Assembly: GCA_910579615.1 (NCBI GenBank)
Contig: CAJTUA010000004.1
Span: forward strand, 62,001 to 126,000
Reading direction: 5' to 3'
DNA from: an uncultured Lachnospiraceae bacterium
Lineage (GTDB): Bacteria > Bacillota > Clostridia > Lachnospirales > Lachnospiraceae
DNA: 64,000 bases
Part shown: positions 33,305 through 41,604 of the stretch, one piece after another
How positions within the stretch are numbered: position 1 is the first letter of the stretch
Layout of the letters: every line of letters starts with the position of its first letter
Made by a program: the position numbers and the translations under genes
The notes under the pieces: generated by a model
What the model saw: only the letters and a program-made list of their open reading frames with translations
What the model was told of the DNA's origin: nothing
Databases searched by the model: none

Positions 33305-34228
33305 ATGATACACTACCAATTTGATACCACCTTCCCATTGCTCTACCACTACGCCGGCAAATTCCAGGCACCAAATTCCGAATGGATGCACCTGACGCGT
33401 CAGCTTATGGACTTCGAACTGATTGTTGTCACGGAAGGCACACTTTATATCGCGGCAAACGAGCGCAAATACACTGTCCAGACCGGGGAATATCTGCTGA
33501 TGGCACCCGTCTGCCACCAGTATGGCTACCGCGCAGGAGTATGTGCATTTTACTGGATGCATTTTGGAAATACCCAAACGGTGTGCCCCATTTTCGGGCA
33601 GGCAGAACCAAGGAAACCGATTCCGAGCCATCTGCACCGGGAATTGGACTGTTCCGCAGAAAACAATACCACCGAACCCACCACGCCCCCTTTTATGCCG
33701 TCCACCCTCATTTTCCCGGAGCATGGCACACTTCCTACCATTGAGCGCATCATTATCCTGATGAAGCAATTACAGGACTCCGACCGGCGCTACGGTCTTG
33801 CCCCGCTGAATAATTTCCTCGCCTCCGCGATTTTGTCCGAACTGGCCGCCCAGACAGAAAACTGCGGGCGCTACACCCAAGCAAAAGAAACGCAGCTTTT
33901 TAACGATATCCGCGATTATATTGAATTACATGTCTCGGAACAGCTTAAGGTTTCTGCGATTGCTGATTATTTTGGTTATAACGACAAATATTTGTCCACG
34001 ATGTTCCGCCAGTGGGCGGGCATCCCCATTAAGCAATACATCTTACAGGTGAAAATCGACCACGCAAAGGCGGAGCTTTCCGACACAAACCGTCCCATCT
34101 CCCAGATTGGGTACAGCCTTGGGTACAATGACCCACATAATTTTACGAATGCTTTTAAGAAATTGACCGGGTTGGCGCCCGGCGATTACCGCAAGAGTTT
34201 TTCGAAGCGGAGGCTGAATGAGGAGTGA
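33305..34228 (+). CDS. AraC-family transcriptional regulator
   Basis: A 307-residue regulator. Residues about 10-120 form a cupin-like sensing domain, a linker of about 70 residues follows, and the C-terminal 100 residues hold two HTH motifs (KVSAIADYFGYNDKYLSTMF and ISQIGYSLGYNDPHNFTNAFKKLTG), closing with GLAPGDYRKSF. AraC proteins of this shape usually control sugar use; the divergent ROK kinase gene is a candidate target. The ATG at 33305 follows GAAAGGA. The 137 bases after the gene hold nothing I recognise. Confidence 0.88.
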   Translation: MIHYQFDTTFPLLYHYAGKFQAPNSEWMHLTRQLMDFELIVVTEGTLYIAANERKYTVQTGEYLLMAPVCHQYGYRAGVCAFYWMHFGNTQTVCPIFGQAEPRKPIPSHLHRELDCSAENNTTEPTTPPFMPSTLIFPEHGTLPTIERIIILMKQLQDSDRRYGLAPLNNFLASAILSELAAQTENCGRYTQAKETQLFNDIRDYIELHVSEQLKVSAIADYFGYNDKYLSTMFRQWAGIPIKQYILQVKIDHAKAELSDTNRPISQIGYSLGYNDPHNFTNAFKKLTGLAPGDYRKSFSKRRLNEE

Positions 34229-34365
34229 TTTCTATACTTGTACCATTGTCCTTTCAGGTTATGATAAAACTGTAGTTGCTAATTTGCTCCCAGGACAAAA
34301 TTCTGGACAAAAAATGATTTTAGAAACGGTAAAATGAATTTAACTTTACTTAAATTCCGACCGAC

Positions 34366-34420
34366 AAAAACAGCCGCAAACCCTCGATTTCACTGCGAAA
34401 CCTCCTGTTTGCGGCTGTTT
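34366..34420. terminator. Bidirectional terminator between AraC gene and tRNA
   Basis: AAACAGCCGCAAAC (about 34369-34382) pairs with GTTTGCGGCTGTTT (about 34407-34420), with A-rich bases on the left giving a T tail on the minus strand. It ends the tRNA transcript and could stop the AraC transcript. Confidence 0.85.
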
Positions 34421-34428
34421 ACCGTCAG

Positions 34429-34512
34429 TGCAGTTGATGGGACTTGAACCCACACCCACGTAAGTGGACATGAACCTGAATCATGCGCGTATGCCAATTC
34501 CGCCACAACTGC
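34429..34512 (-). tRNA. tRNA-Leu (anticodon CAG)
   Basis: An 84-nt cloverleaf: acceptor GCAGTTG pairs with CAACTGC plus discriminator A, the D arm is GCGGAATTGGCATACGC, and the anticodon arm CATGA-TTCAGGT-TCATG carries CAG, which reads CTG. A long class-II variable arm (CCACTTACGTGG) and a T arm with GTTCAAGTC follow. The 3' CCA is not encoded. Confidence 0.95.
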
Positions 34513-34527
34513 AAAAACAACGCTTAC

Positions 34528-34556
34528 ATATTAACACCAAAAACCAATTTTGTCAA
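34528..34556 (-). promoter_or_regulatory. tRNA-Leu promoter
   Basis: On the minus strand a perfect TTGACA (34556-34551), a 17-base spacer and TAATAT (34533-34528), placing the start about nine bases before the mature tRNA. Confidence 0.8.
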
Positions 34557-34614
34557 TCCCTCTTTGAAAAAAAGTTGCAAAAAAACTTATTTTTTATTTT
34601 CCTCCCCCTTCGGC

Positions 34615-34643
34615 TTGACTTTATCCCAGCTTCATTGTATCAT
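34615..34643 (+). promoter_or_regulatory. Promoter of the DUF1508 gene
   Basis: TTGACT (34615-34620), a 17-base spacer and TATCAT (34638-34643), about 65 bases before the ATG at 34708. Confidence 0.7.
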
Positions 34644-34707
34644 AAAACCATAAAAATTGTCAGAATCCGGCATTTAAGGCAGGATTCCAGAGAAAGGCAG
34701 GAACATT

Positions 34708-35082
34708 ATGGGGAAATTTGTAATCCGCAAAGTAAAAACGGGTATCATGTTCAATCTAAAGGCAGGCAACGGCGAAGTCATTGCGACCTCCGAAGTTTAC
34801 AACTCGATGGAAAGCTGCAAAAGCGGCATTGCCAGCGTCCAGAAAAATGCGCCGGTTGCCGCTGTTGAGAACCAGACGGTTCCGGACTATGCTACCGAGA
34901 AGCACCCGAAATTTGAGGTTTACAATGACAAGGCGGGCGAATTCCGTTTCCGCTTAAAGGCTACAAACGGCCAGATTATCGCGGTCAGCGAAGGCTACAA
35001 GGCACTTGCAGGCTGTATGAACGGCGTTGAATCCGTAAAGAAAAATGCGGTTGACGCAAAGATTGAAGAAGAAAAGGCATAA
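34708..35082 (+). CDS. DUF1508 (YegP-like) protein, two tandem repeats
   Basis: A 124-residue protein made of two DUF1508 units: GKFVIRKVKTGIMFNLKAGN ... EVIATSEVYNSMESCKSGI and KFEVYNDKAGEFRFRLKATN ... IIAVSEGYKALAGCMNGVES. Each unit has the usual strand-strand-helix pattern with a conserved FxLKAxNGxxIAxSExY core. The family (E. coli YegP) is small, cytosolic and of unknown function, often abundant under stress. The gene is followed after 22 bases by another small gene on the same strand, and a single terminator follows both. Confidence 0.88.
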   Translation: MGKFVIRKVKTGIMFNLKAGNGEVIATSEVYNSMESCKSGIASVQKNAPVAAVENQTVPDYATEKHPKFEVYNDKAGEFRFRLKATNGQIIAVSEGYKALAGCMNGVESVKKNAVDAKIEEEKA

Positions 35083-35104
35083 TTTTTAGAAAAGAGGACA
35101 GACG

Positions 35105-35323
35105 ATGGATATTAAAGCGCAGATTGAAAAGGTTGTAGATTCGGTCACAAAAGACCAGACATTGCTCACACAGTTCCAGAGAGATCCTGTCAAGGCCGTT
35201 GAAAAGGTGCTCGGCATTGACCTTCCGGATGATATGATAAACAAGGTTATCGATGGTGTAAAGGCAAAAATTTCCGTGGACAAGGTATCCGATGCCTTCG
35301 ATGCAATCAAGAAATTATTCTAA
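35105..35323 (+). CDS. Small leader-like hypothetical protein
   Basis: A 72-residue acidic/basic helical protein with a good AGAGGA site. Its core, FQRDPVKAVEKVLGIDLPDD followed by KVIDGVKAKIS, resembles the F-x-x-DP-x-x-AL-x-x-x-G-I-x-L-P pattern of Nif11/nitrile-hydratase-type leader peptides of RiPP precursors. However, it ends in KKLF without a separate Cys/Ser/Thr-rich core, and no maturation enzyme lies next to it. It is co-transcribed with the DUF1508 gene. It may be a free-standing structural relative and not a precursor. Function unknown. Confidence 0.7.
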   Translation: MDIKAQIEKVVDSVTKDQTLLTQFQRDPVKAVEKVLGIDLPDDMINKVIDGVKAKISVDKVSDAFDAIKKLF

Positions 35324-35326
35324 AAA

Positions 35327-35377
35327 AATCTGGTTTCCGCGAGGGGGTTTTGTATCCCCCATGGAAACCGGATTCTT
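35327..35377 (+). terminator. Terminator of the DUF1508 operon
   Basis: AATCTGGTTTCC (35327-35338) pairs with GGAAACCGGATT (about 35363-35374) with one T-C mismatch, and an inner GGGGG/CCCCC stem lies between. It is followed by CTTTT. Confidence 0.8.
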
Positions 35378-35512
35378 TTATCTGCATTCTCCGTCTTTGC
35401 CCCCGTGTCTTTCCTCTGTCGTTTCCCACGTTTCCTATTACTCTTCTCCCTGCTCTTCCAGGCAGTCTTATGCTGCCCTCGCCGCTCTTTTCCGTTTTTT
35501 GGAATTTTTCCC

Positions 35513-36397
35513 TTACCTTTGCTGCTGGAAAAACGACGAACTTGCCCCGAGATTTTTTAGCGCCTCCTGCATCAGCTTCTCCGCCTCATCGTCATCATAC
35601 CCTTCCAGGCACTCCTGCGCCTTCTGGCACGATTCATAGAGGTTCGGCGGAATCGCGTAGCGCATCAGACCGTCAATCTTCTCCGCGGCTTCCTTGATAT
35701 CAAAGTTCTTCAGGTCATCCAGAATATAAAGCAGCCTTGAGTTCAGCTCACCAAGGCTGATGGTCGGCTTCTCCTCATCCATGCCGACACCGGAATCGCG
35801 CTCCATCAGCTTCATGACGCGCTGAATCATGCTCTCCGCGCCAGGAAGGTCGTTCGACTGAAGTTTTACCTTTGCTGCATGTACACGCCCGGATACCCCC
35901 TCATCAATCTGGTAACCCGTAATCTCATCAATTTTCATGACCGCCGCTTTCAGCTTCCCGCCCTGGATACATGCCAGAACCTCCTTGACCAGACGGTAAA
36001 GCTCATCTCCCTCCATCGGAAGCACGCCGCGGCGTTTTAATGCACGCTTGACACGTTCATGAAGCTCATCCGAATTCACCGGCTTTACAATGTAATCCAT
36101 GATTCCCAGTTTTGAGCCTTCGATGACGGTTGACTTATCCTTTTTGGCAGTCAGCAGAATAACCGGAACCGTAATTCCATTCTCCTGTGTGCGGATTTCC
36201 TTTAATGTTTCAATGCCATCCATCATCGGCATCTGCACATCCAACAGAATCAGGTCAACTTTTTCGAGGTAAAGGAACTTAATCGCACGCTTCCCGGAGC
36301 TGATTGGGATTACCTCATACTCGTCTTTGAGCTCCTGCTCCAGAGTCGCCAGGTTGACCATATTGTCGTCCACCGCCAAAATTCTCAATTTTTCCAT
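35513..36397 (-). CDS. Response regulator with C-terminal helical domain
   Basis: A 294-residue protein. Residues 1-125 are a receiver domain: acidic pair D10/D11, phosphoacceptor D53 in LILLDVQMPMMDG, the T in LLTAKK and the K in DYIVKPVNSDE. The remaining 170 residues are helical with no DNA-binding motif. The last 80 contain LKNFDIKEAAEKIDGLMRYA ... IPPNLYESCQKAQECLEGYD, a pattern shared with the C-terminus of the upstream kinase. It therefore probably signals through protein contacts. The ATG at 36397 has AAGGTG upstream; a GTG nine bases earlier is in frame. It lies 127 bases downstream of the hybrid kinase on the same strand. Confidence 0.85.
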   Translation of the reverse strand: MEKLRILAVDDNMVNLATLEQELKDEYEVIPISSGKRAIKFLYLEKVDLILLDVQMPMMDGIETLKEIRTQENGITVPVILLTAKKDKSTVIEGSKLGIMDYIVKPVNSDELHERVKRALKRRGVLPMEGDELYRLVKEVLACIQGGKLKAAVMKIDEITGYQIDEGVSGRVHAAKVKLQSNDLPGAESMIQRVMKLMERDSGVGMDEEKPTISLGELNSRLLYILDDLKNFDIKEAAEKIDGLMRYAIPPNLYESCQKAQECLEGYDDDEAEKLMQEALKNLGASSSFFQQQR

Positions 36398-36524
36398 TTC
36401 AATCACCTTTCCCTTTTCTATATGCTTCGTTTATTATATGCGCAATCCTTTGAAAACCGCCCCGCGGGCTCTTGCGCGAAATCCGGAACTTTCTGTCATG
36501 TACTTTCCGGAATCCCTGCCGCAT

Positions 36525-39380
36525 CTAAAGCTTTTCTGCTATCTCACGCAGCATTTCCTCAGCGTCATCATCCTCATACATCTTAAGCTTCATCTGGATA
36601 TCCGAAAGCTGCGTCCGTATTTCCGGCGGCAGCCGATGCTCCAACAGCCACTCCACCTTCGCGGCGCACGGCTTTGGCTTAAAATGGGAAACCAAATCCA
36701 ATGCCTCTTTCACTGCGTCTGCCATTGCCCCTGCCTCAAGCTCCGGCTTTGCAGAATCATCCTGCGCGCCAAGGCGTCCTTTTTTCTCCAGAACCACCTT
36801 GATTTCCCCGAGCAGCTTTTTGTACAGCTCCATCATCTCCGGGTAATTCGCCTGGATAAACGCCGTGTCCTCTGCAATCGCGGCATCCTCCTGCTCCTTC
36901 GCCTTCCCGGAAAGCTCCATCGCCCCAAGGTTCGCCGACGCGCTCTTTAGGCCATGCACCTCAATCCGGTAGTTCTTTATATCCTCACATTCGAAAAGCT
37001 CCTGCAGATATTTTGTCTTGCGCAGACCATCCATGTAAAACAGTTGCAGCAGTTCCAAATAATCATCCACTGTACCGGTATGATACTCCATTGCTTTCTT
37101 GATGTCAACACCCTCTATGACAATGTCTGCAAGATCATCCTGTGCGCCGCCTGCTCCCCCATCCACTTTCTGCTCTTCCTCATAAACCTTGCGCCTGTCC
37201 GGAATCCATTTGTCAAGCATCTGGAACATCGGTTCCCGGTCAACCGGTTTAGCAAGGAAATCCTGAAATCCATTCGAGAGGAACATTTCGCGCATGCCCG
37301 GCATCGCGTTCGCGGTCAGCGCAATCACAATCGGCGTCCTCCCGTTCTCCCCGCACTCCTCGCGTATCACCTTTGTCGCCTCGACACCATCCATATCCGG
37401 CATCATGTGGTCCATGAAAATCATATCAAATTTTTCCTGCCTGACAAGCTCAATTGCCTCCGGCCCGCTCTGCGCCTTTGTCAGCTGGCAGCCATAAGGC
37501 TTAAGCATCCCGGCTGCCACCTGGCGGTTGATTAAATTGTCATCGACTACCAAAATCTTATAATCCGGTGCAGTAAACATTTGCATCTCATTCTCTCCTT
37601 CCGGCTCCTGCCCGCTTATATTTTCTGAAACTGTCCTCTTATCCACCACCTGCTGCGGTATCATAACTGTAAATGTACTTCCCTCGCCATAAACGCTCTC
37701 CACCTCAATTTTCCCGTCCATCAGCTCGGCAAGCTTTCTTGAAATCGAGAGCCCTAAGCCCGTTCCCCCGGCACTTCGGTTCTTTTTGGTATCAACCTGG
37801 TTAAAGTTCTCGAAAATCTCCGCCATATCGCCCTCGCGGATACCAATGCCACTATCTTCCACCTTAAGTGTCAGGTTCCATGTATCCCCTGTGGTGTAAT
37901 GCCCTCCGACCATCAGCTTCACATAGCCTTCCCGCGTGAATTTCAGCGCATTGTTCATTAAATTAATCAATATCTGCCGGATACTGCCCTCATCGCCGAG
38001 CAGTTTGCACGGGACATCATCATCGAGGCAAAACCGCATCTCAAGCCCCTGCTGGGCCGCCGACCTCTCCATCATGACAACGACTTCATTTAACATCCGC
38101 TTGATGTAGTATTCCTTCTCGGCCAGCTCTAGTTCCCCGTTCTCAAACTTTGAAATGTTTAAGATATTGTTCAGGATGCCGAGCAGGTTTTCTGAGGATG
38201 CCTGGATATCGCAGGCATAATTGTAAATCTTGCGCCCTTTCGACTCCTGCTTAATCAAATCACTCAGACCTACAATCGCATTCATCGGCGTGCGTATCTC
38301 ATGCGACATATTTGCCAGAAATTCCGTCTTTACGGAATTTGCCTTCTCCGCCCGCTCGCGCATCTGTGTGATTTCTGCTATGTAATTTTTCGTCTTCGTG
38401 ATATCAAAAATCAAGAGCACGTAGCCGCGCAGGATATCTTTTTTGTCCCGGATGACCTTTAAATGCCCCTCAAAATACCCGCCGTGCAGCTGAAACTCAT
38501 AATGTCCGTCCGTCTCAAAAATCTCCATCGGAAAATTGTCCAGTTCACGGATATCATTCCCAATGCTATCCTCATTGAGCGTGATAAAAATCCCCTGCGC
38601 CGCCGGATTGTAGCCCGAAATCCTCTGCGCGTTATCCAGGAAAATCACACAGTCGTCAATGTCTGCAAGCACCGTGGTCGCCGCGACACGGCTCAAATCA
38701 TAATTCTGTTTTGCCCACACAAAGATTACAACGACGGAAAGGATGACCTCAAGTGTCAGCGGGCAAGGGTCGTAGCCACGGATAACTTTACAGCTGTAAA
38801 GAATCAGCACGGCGGACGGTATGATACACAATACAATGAATGTGCGGTAATGCATTGTATGCTTTCGGTACGGCTGCTTACGAATCGCACGGAATAACGC
38901 CCAGAGCGCCATAATGCAAGGTATGGCACAGGAGAAAATTGTAAACACATAATACATGACCCCATATTCAAAAATATAGTGCCCATAGCCATTGCTCTCT
39001 GTCACAAAAGTGCTCGTGCGGTAAAACAGTGTATGTTGGTCATTCGAGCACGCAAACCCAAACACAATCATATTCATCAGCGTCAGCATGCCATACATCC
39101 GTTTGGGCAGGGGCAGGGCACAGTAGCAAAAAATAAACTTCGAAAAAAAGAAAACCACCCAACACGAGCCAAGATACTGGATTTTCACCGCCCAGAGCGC
39201 CGCCTGTGGCTGCGTCGCCCAGAGCTCCAACAGATACCCGAAGTTCTGTATAATGATGCCAATCATGAAAAACGACATCAGCTGCTGCATATTTGTCACA
39301 TCAGTATGTAAAATCAATATCAGTGCAGAAAATGCCAATATCAGACCCAGGATTTGTATTACAATCATAAATGTATGCAT
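36525..39380 (-). CDS. Hybrid sensor histidine kinase (7TM-HisKA-HATPase-REC-Hpt)
   Basis: A 951-residue membrane kinase. About residues 1-225 form seven hydrophobic segments of the histidine-kinase N-terminal 7TM type. A PAS-like region spans about 235-335, HisKA has phosphoacceptor H360 in MSHEIRTPMNAIVG, and the HATPase boxes include NLMNNALKFT and GGTGLGLSIS. A receiver domain follows (VDDNLINRQVAAG; FMDHMMPDMDG), and then an Hpt domain with H809 (VHGLKSASANLG). The final 65 residues resemble the tail of the next gene. It is a complete phosphorelay in one chain and probably passes the phosphate to the response regulator downstream. The stimulus is unknown. The ATG at 39380 with GGAGGAGAA is preferred to a longer frame. 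Confidence 0.93.
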   Translation of the reverse strand: MHTFMIVIQILGLILAFSALILILHTDVTNMQQLMSFFMIGIIIQNFGYLLELWATQPQAALWAVKIQYLGSCWVVFFFSKFIFCYCALPLPKRMYGMLTLMNMIVFGFACSNDQHTLFYRTSTFVTESNGYGHYIFEYGVMYYVFTIFSCAIPCIMALWALFRAIRKQPYRKHTMHYRTFIVLCIIPSAVLILYSCKVIRGYDPCPLTLEVILSVVVIFVWAKQNYDLSRVAATTVLADIDDCVIFLDNAQRISGYNPAAQGIFITLNEDSIGNDIRELDNFPMEIFETDGHYEFQLHGGYFEGHLKVIRDKKDILRGYVLLIFDITKTKNYIAEITQMRERAEKANSVKTEFLANMSHEIRTPMNAIVGLSDLIKQESKGRKIYNYACDIQASSENLLGILNNILNISKFENGELELAEKEYYIKRMLNEVVVMMERSAAQQGLEMRFCLDDDVPCKLLGDEGSIRQILINLMNNALKFTREGYVKLMVGGHYTTGDTWNLTLKVEDSGIGIREGDMAEIFENFNQVDTKKNRSAGGTGLGLSISRKLAELMDGKIEVESVYGEGSTFTVMIPQQVVDKRTVSENISGQEPEGENEMQMFTAPDYKILVVDDNLINRQVAAGMLKPYGCQLTKAQSGPEAIELVRQEKFDMIFMDHMMPDMDGVEATKVIREECGENGRTPIVIALTANAMPGMREMFLSNGFQDFLAKPVDREPMFQMLDKWIPDRRKVYEEEQKVDGGAGGAQDDLADIVIEGVDIKKAMEYHTGTVDDYLELLQLFYMDGLRKTKYLQELFECEDIKNYRIEVHGLKSASANLGAMELSGKAKEQEDAAIAEDTAFIQANYPEMMELYKKLLGEIKVVLEKKGRLGAQDDSAKPELEAGAMADAVKEALDLVSHFKPKPCAAKVEWLLEHRLPPEIRTQLSDIQMKLKMYEDDDAEEMLREIAEKL

Positions 39381-39677
39381 ATGTTCTCCTCCGGACCTCC
39401 CTCTGTTTTTTACAATTACGCGGCGAAAAATCCATGCTGCGCACACAGGAAGACCCCTTTTCGCTATTATACCATACTTTCGAATAAAATTGCGACCCTT
39501 TTTTGCATCTTTTATCGAAATTCTTTCAACTTTTTCCTTTGCCTGCCATGCAGGCGGCTTTTCACCCTCCCGCGCATAAAAAAAGCTGCCGCAAAATGCC
39601 CGGCTCCTGCAATATACAGAGTGTATCCATATATTGCAGAATCCCCACATTTTGCAGCAGCCCAAAATTCCTGCATG

Positions 39678-41564
39678 TCACCCGAACAGCTTTGCTGCGC
39701 TCCCTTTATAATACACCGCCTGCGTCTGCCACAATTCCTTGTAAACCCCGCCCCTCGCAACGAGCTCCTCATGCGAACCGCGCTGCACAATCCTGCCTTC
39801 CTCCATCACCGTAATCTCATCGCAGAAACGGCAGGAAGAGAGGCGGTGCGAAATATAGATTGCCGTCTTCGTCCCCACAATGCTGTTAAACTTCGTATAA
39901 ATATCGTACTCCGATACCGGGTCGAGCGCCGCGGTCGGCTCGTCTAAGATGATAAACGGCGCGCCTTTGTAAACCGCTCTTGCCAGACAAAGTTTCTGCG
40001 CCTCCCCGCCTGAAATTTCCACGCCCCGCTCGTCAAAATCCTTGTACAGACAGGTATCAATTCCGTCCTCCATCCGGGAAAGCCGTTCTGCAAGCCCCGC
40101 GCGCCTGACACAGTCCTTTACGCGCTCTGCATCGTACTCTGTATCGGCGGCGACATTTTCCGCCAGCGGGAATGAAAAAAGTGCCGAATCCTGGAATACC
40201 ACGGAAAAAAGCGCCATGTACTCCTCATACTTATATTTCCGTATATCAATGCCGTTCAGCTTAATCACCCCCTGCGTCGGATCGTAGAGCCTGCACAAAA
40301 GCTTAACCAGGGTGGATTTTCCGCTGCCGTTTTTACCGACCAGAGCCATTTTCTCGCCAATCCGCCATTTCAGGCAGATATCTTTCAAAACAAATTCTTC
40401 CGAATTCGGATACCGGAAGGAAACATGGCAGAATTCAAATTCATACACATCGTCGTCGCGCTTTTCCGTCGGGATGCTACCCATATATTTCTGATCCGGA
40501 ATGTCTAGGAAATCAAAGACTTTCCGGCAAAACTCCGTCTTTGTAAATATGCTGCTTAGATTTGCCGCAAACTCAATAAAACCCTCCTGCAGCTGCGTAA
40601 AATACATGACAAACGCCACAACCTCGCCCGGGCTCATCATGCCTTTCACTGCCCGGACAATGGCAAACCCATACAGCAGCAGCTGTGTAAGCAGCTCCAG
40701 CAAGCGTATGGCACACTCAACCCGGTTCGCCCTCCTCGCGCTTTCTGCCATGACCTTTGCTGTATATTCAATGCCGTCCTTGTATTTTTCCATAATCAGC
40801 GGCGCTTCCTTATAGAGCCGGATTTCTTTCCCATTGCGGTAATTAAAAAGTGCAAAGCCGCGGAACGTGCCTGCCATACGGCTTGCCTGCAAAACATCTT
40901 CCCGTTCCATATACTCGCCGAAAACCCTTGCCCTTTTCTGTTCTAACACAAAGGACTGGAAAGCTGCTATCAGGATAAGAAGCGCAAGCATTGCTGCAAC
41001 GCCCCATCCGGACTGCACAAAACCGGAAAAACCGCCTTCGTTTCCTCCCTCGCGAAAGAGAATCGGCATAAGCAAAACGGCGCTGACCACCACGGAAAAC
41101 AGCCCGCTCAGCGTATAAATTACACAGCCTTCCAGCCCCGGAACCCCCATATCCTCATGCGTAATCCAGCGCTGTGCATTTTCTAACTGATTTGCGGTTT
41201 TGATATCCTCCACAAGCGTATAATCAATTCCCATCACCTTCCTGCCAAGAATCCGCTCCGTATTTGAGCGGTAGCGGAACGCGTGGCAGTTTTCCCGCGC
41301 ATCAATCAGGTTCCTTAACAGATAGACAAATAAATCCACGCCGCAAACAAACGCCGCCGCAGACAGCAAATACGAAAGGGACTTTGCCGCCGTTATCCCA
41401 TCAATAACAAGGGATGCCAGATAAATCCCTGCAAACCTTGAAATCTGTGCGGGCAAAAGCCTTAAAAATGCCCGGAGGGTATGCCCTGCATCCGCTTCAT
41501 TCACCAGTTTCAAGCTGCGCTTTACCATGCGCATCTTCGCCTTTAAGGCAAACTTTTCTTCCAT
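39678..41564 (-). CDS. ABC exporter half-transporter (second of a pair)
   Basis: A 628-residue membrane/ATPase fusion with six predicted helices in the first 340 residues and an ATPase domain from about 375. Walker A is GKNGSGKSTL, the signature is ISGGEAQKL, and Walker B is FIILDEPTAALDP with the glutamate present. The ATG at 41564 has GGAAGGTGG upstream; an earlier ATG at 41618 would overlap the previous gene by 14 bases. It follows its partner directly and both lie downstream of the GHKL/LytTR two-component genes. Such pairs export peptides, lipids or antibiotics; there is no peptidase C39 domain, so no leader removal is expected. Confidence 0.9.
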   Translation of the reverse strand: MEEKFALKAKMRMVKRSLKLVNEADAGHTLRAFLRLLPAQISRFAGIYLASLVIDGITAAKSLSYLLSAAAFVCGVDLFVYLLRNLIDARENCHAFRYRSNTERILGRKVMGIDYTLVEDIKTANQLENAQRWITHEDMGVPGLEGCVIYTLSGLFSVVVSAVLLMPILFREGGNEGGFSGFVQSGWGVAAMLALLILIAAFQSFVLEQKRARVFGEYMEREDVLQASRMAGTFRGFALFNYRNGKEIRLYKEAPLIMEKYKDGIEYTAKVMAESARRANRVECAIRLLELLTQLLLYGFAIVRAVKGMMSPGEVVAFVMYFTQLQEGFIEFAANLSSIFTKTEFCRKVFDFLDIPDQKYMGSIPTEKRDDDVYEFEFCHVSFRYPNSEEFVLKDICLKWRIGEKMALVGKNGSGKSTLVKLLCRLYDPTQGVIKLNGIDIRKYKYEEYMALFSVVFQDSALFSFPLAENVAADTEYDAERVKDCVRRAGLAERLSRMEDGIDTCLYKDFDERGVEISGGEAQKLCLARAVYKGAPFIILDEPTAALDPVSEYDIYTKFNSIVGTKTAIYISHRLSSCRFCDEITVMEEGRIVQRGSHEELVARGGVYKELWQTQAVYYKGSAAKLFG

Positions 41565-41604
41565 TTTTTTCCACCTTCCTCTTTCTTTTCCTTCTGCACC
41601 GCCT

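Noticed and set aside
33185..33769. 194-codon minus-strand frame opposite the AraC gene
   Set aside because: It shadows a recognised AraC regulator and has no family resemblance or start signal.
36327..37535. Two ~200-codon plus-strand frames opposite the hybrid kinase
   Set aside because: Antisense shadows of receiver and Hpt domains; composition is typical of reversed coding sequence.
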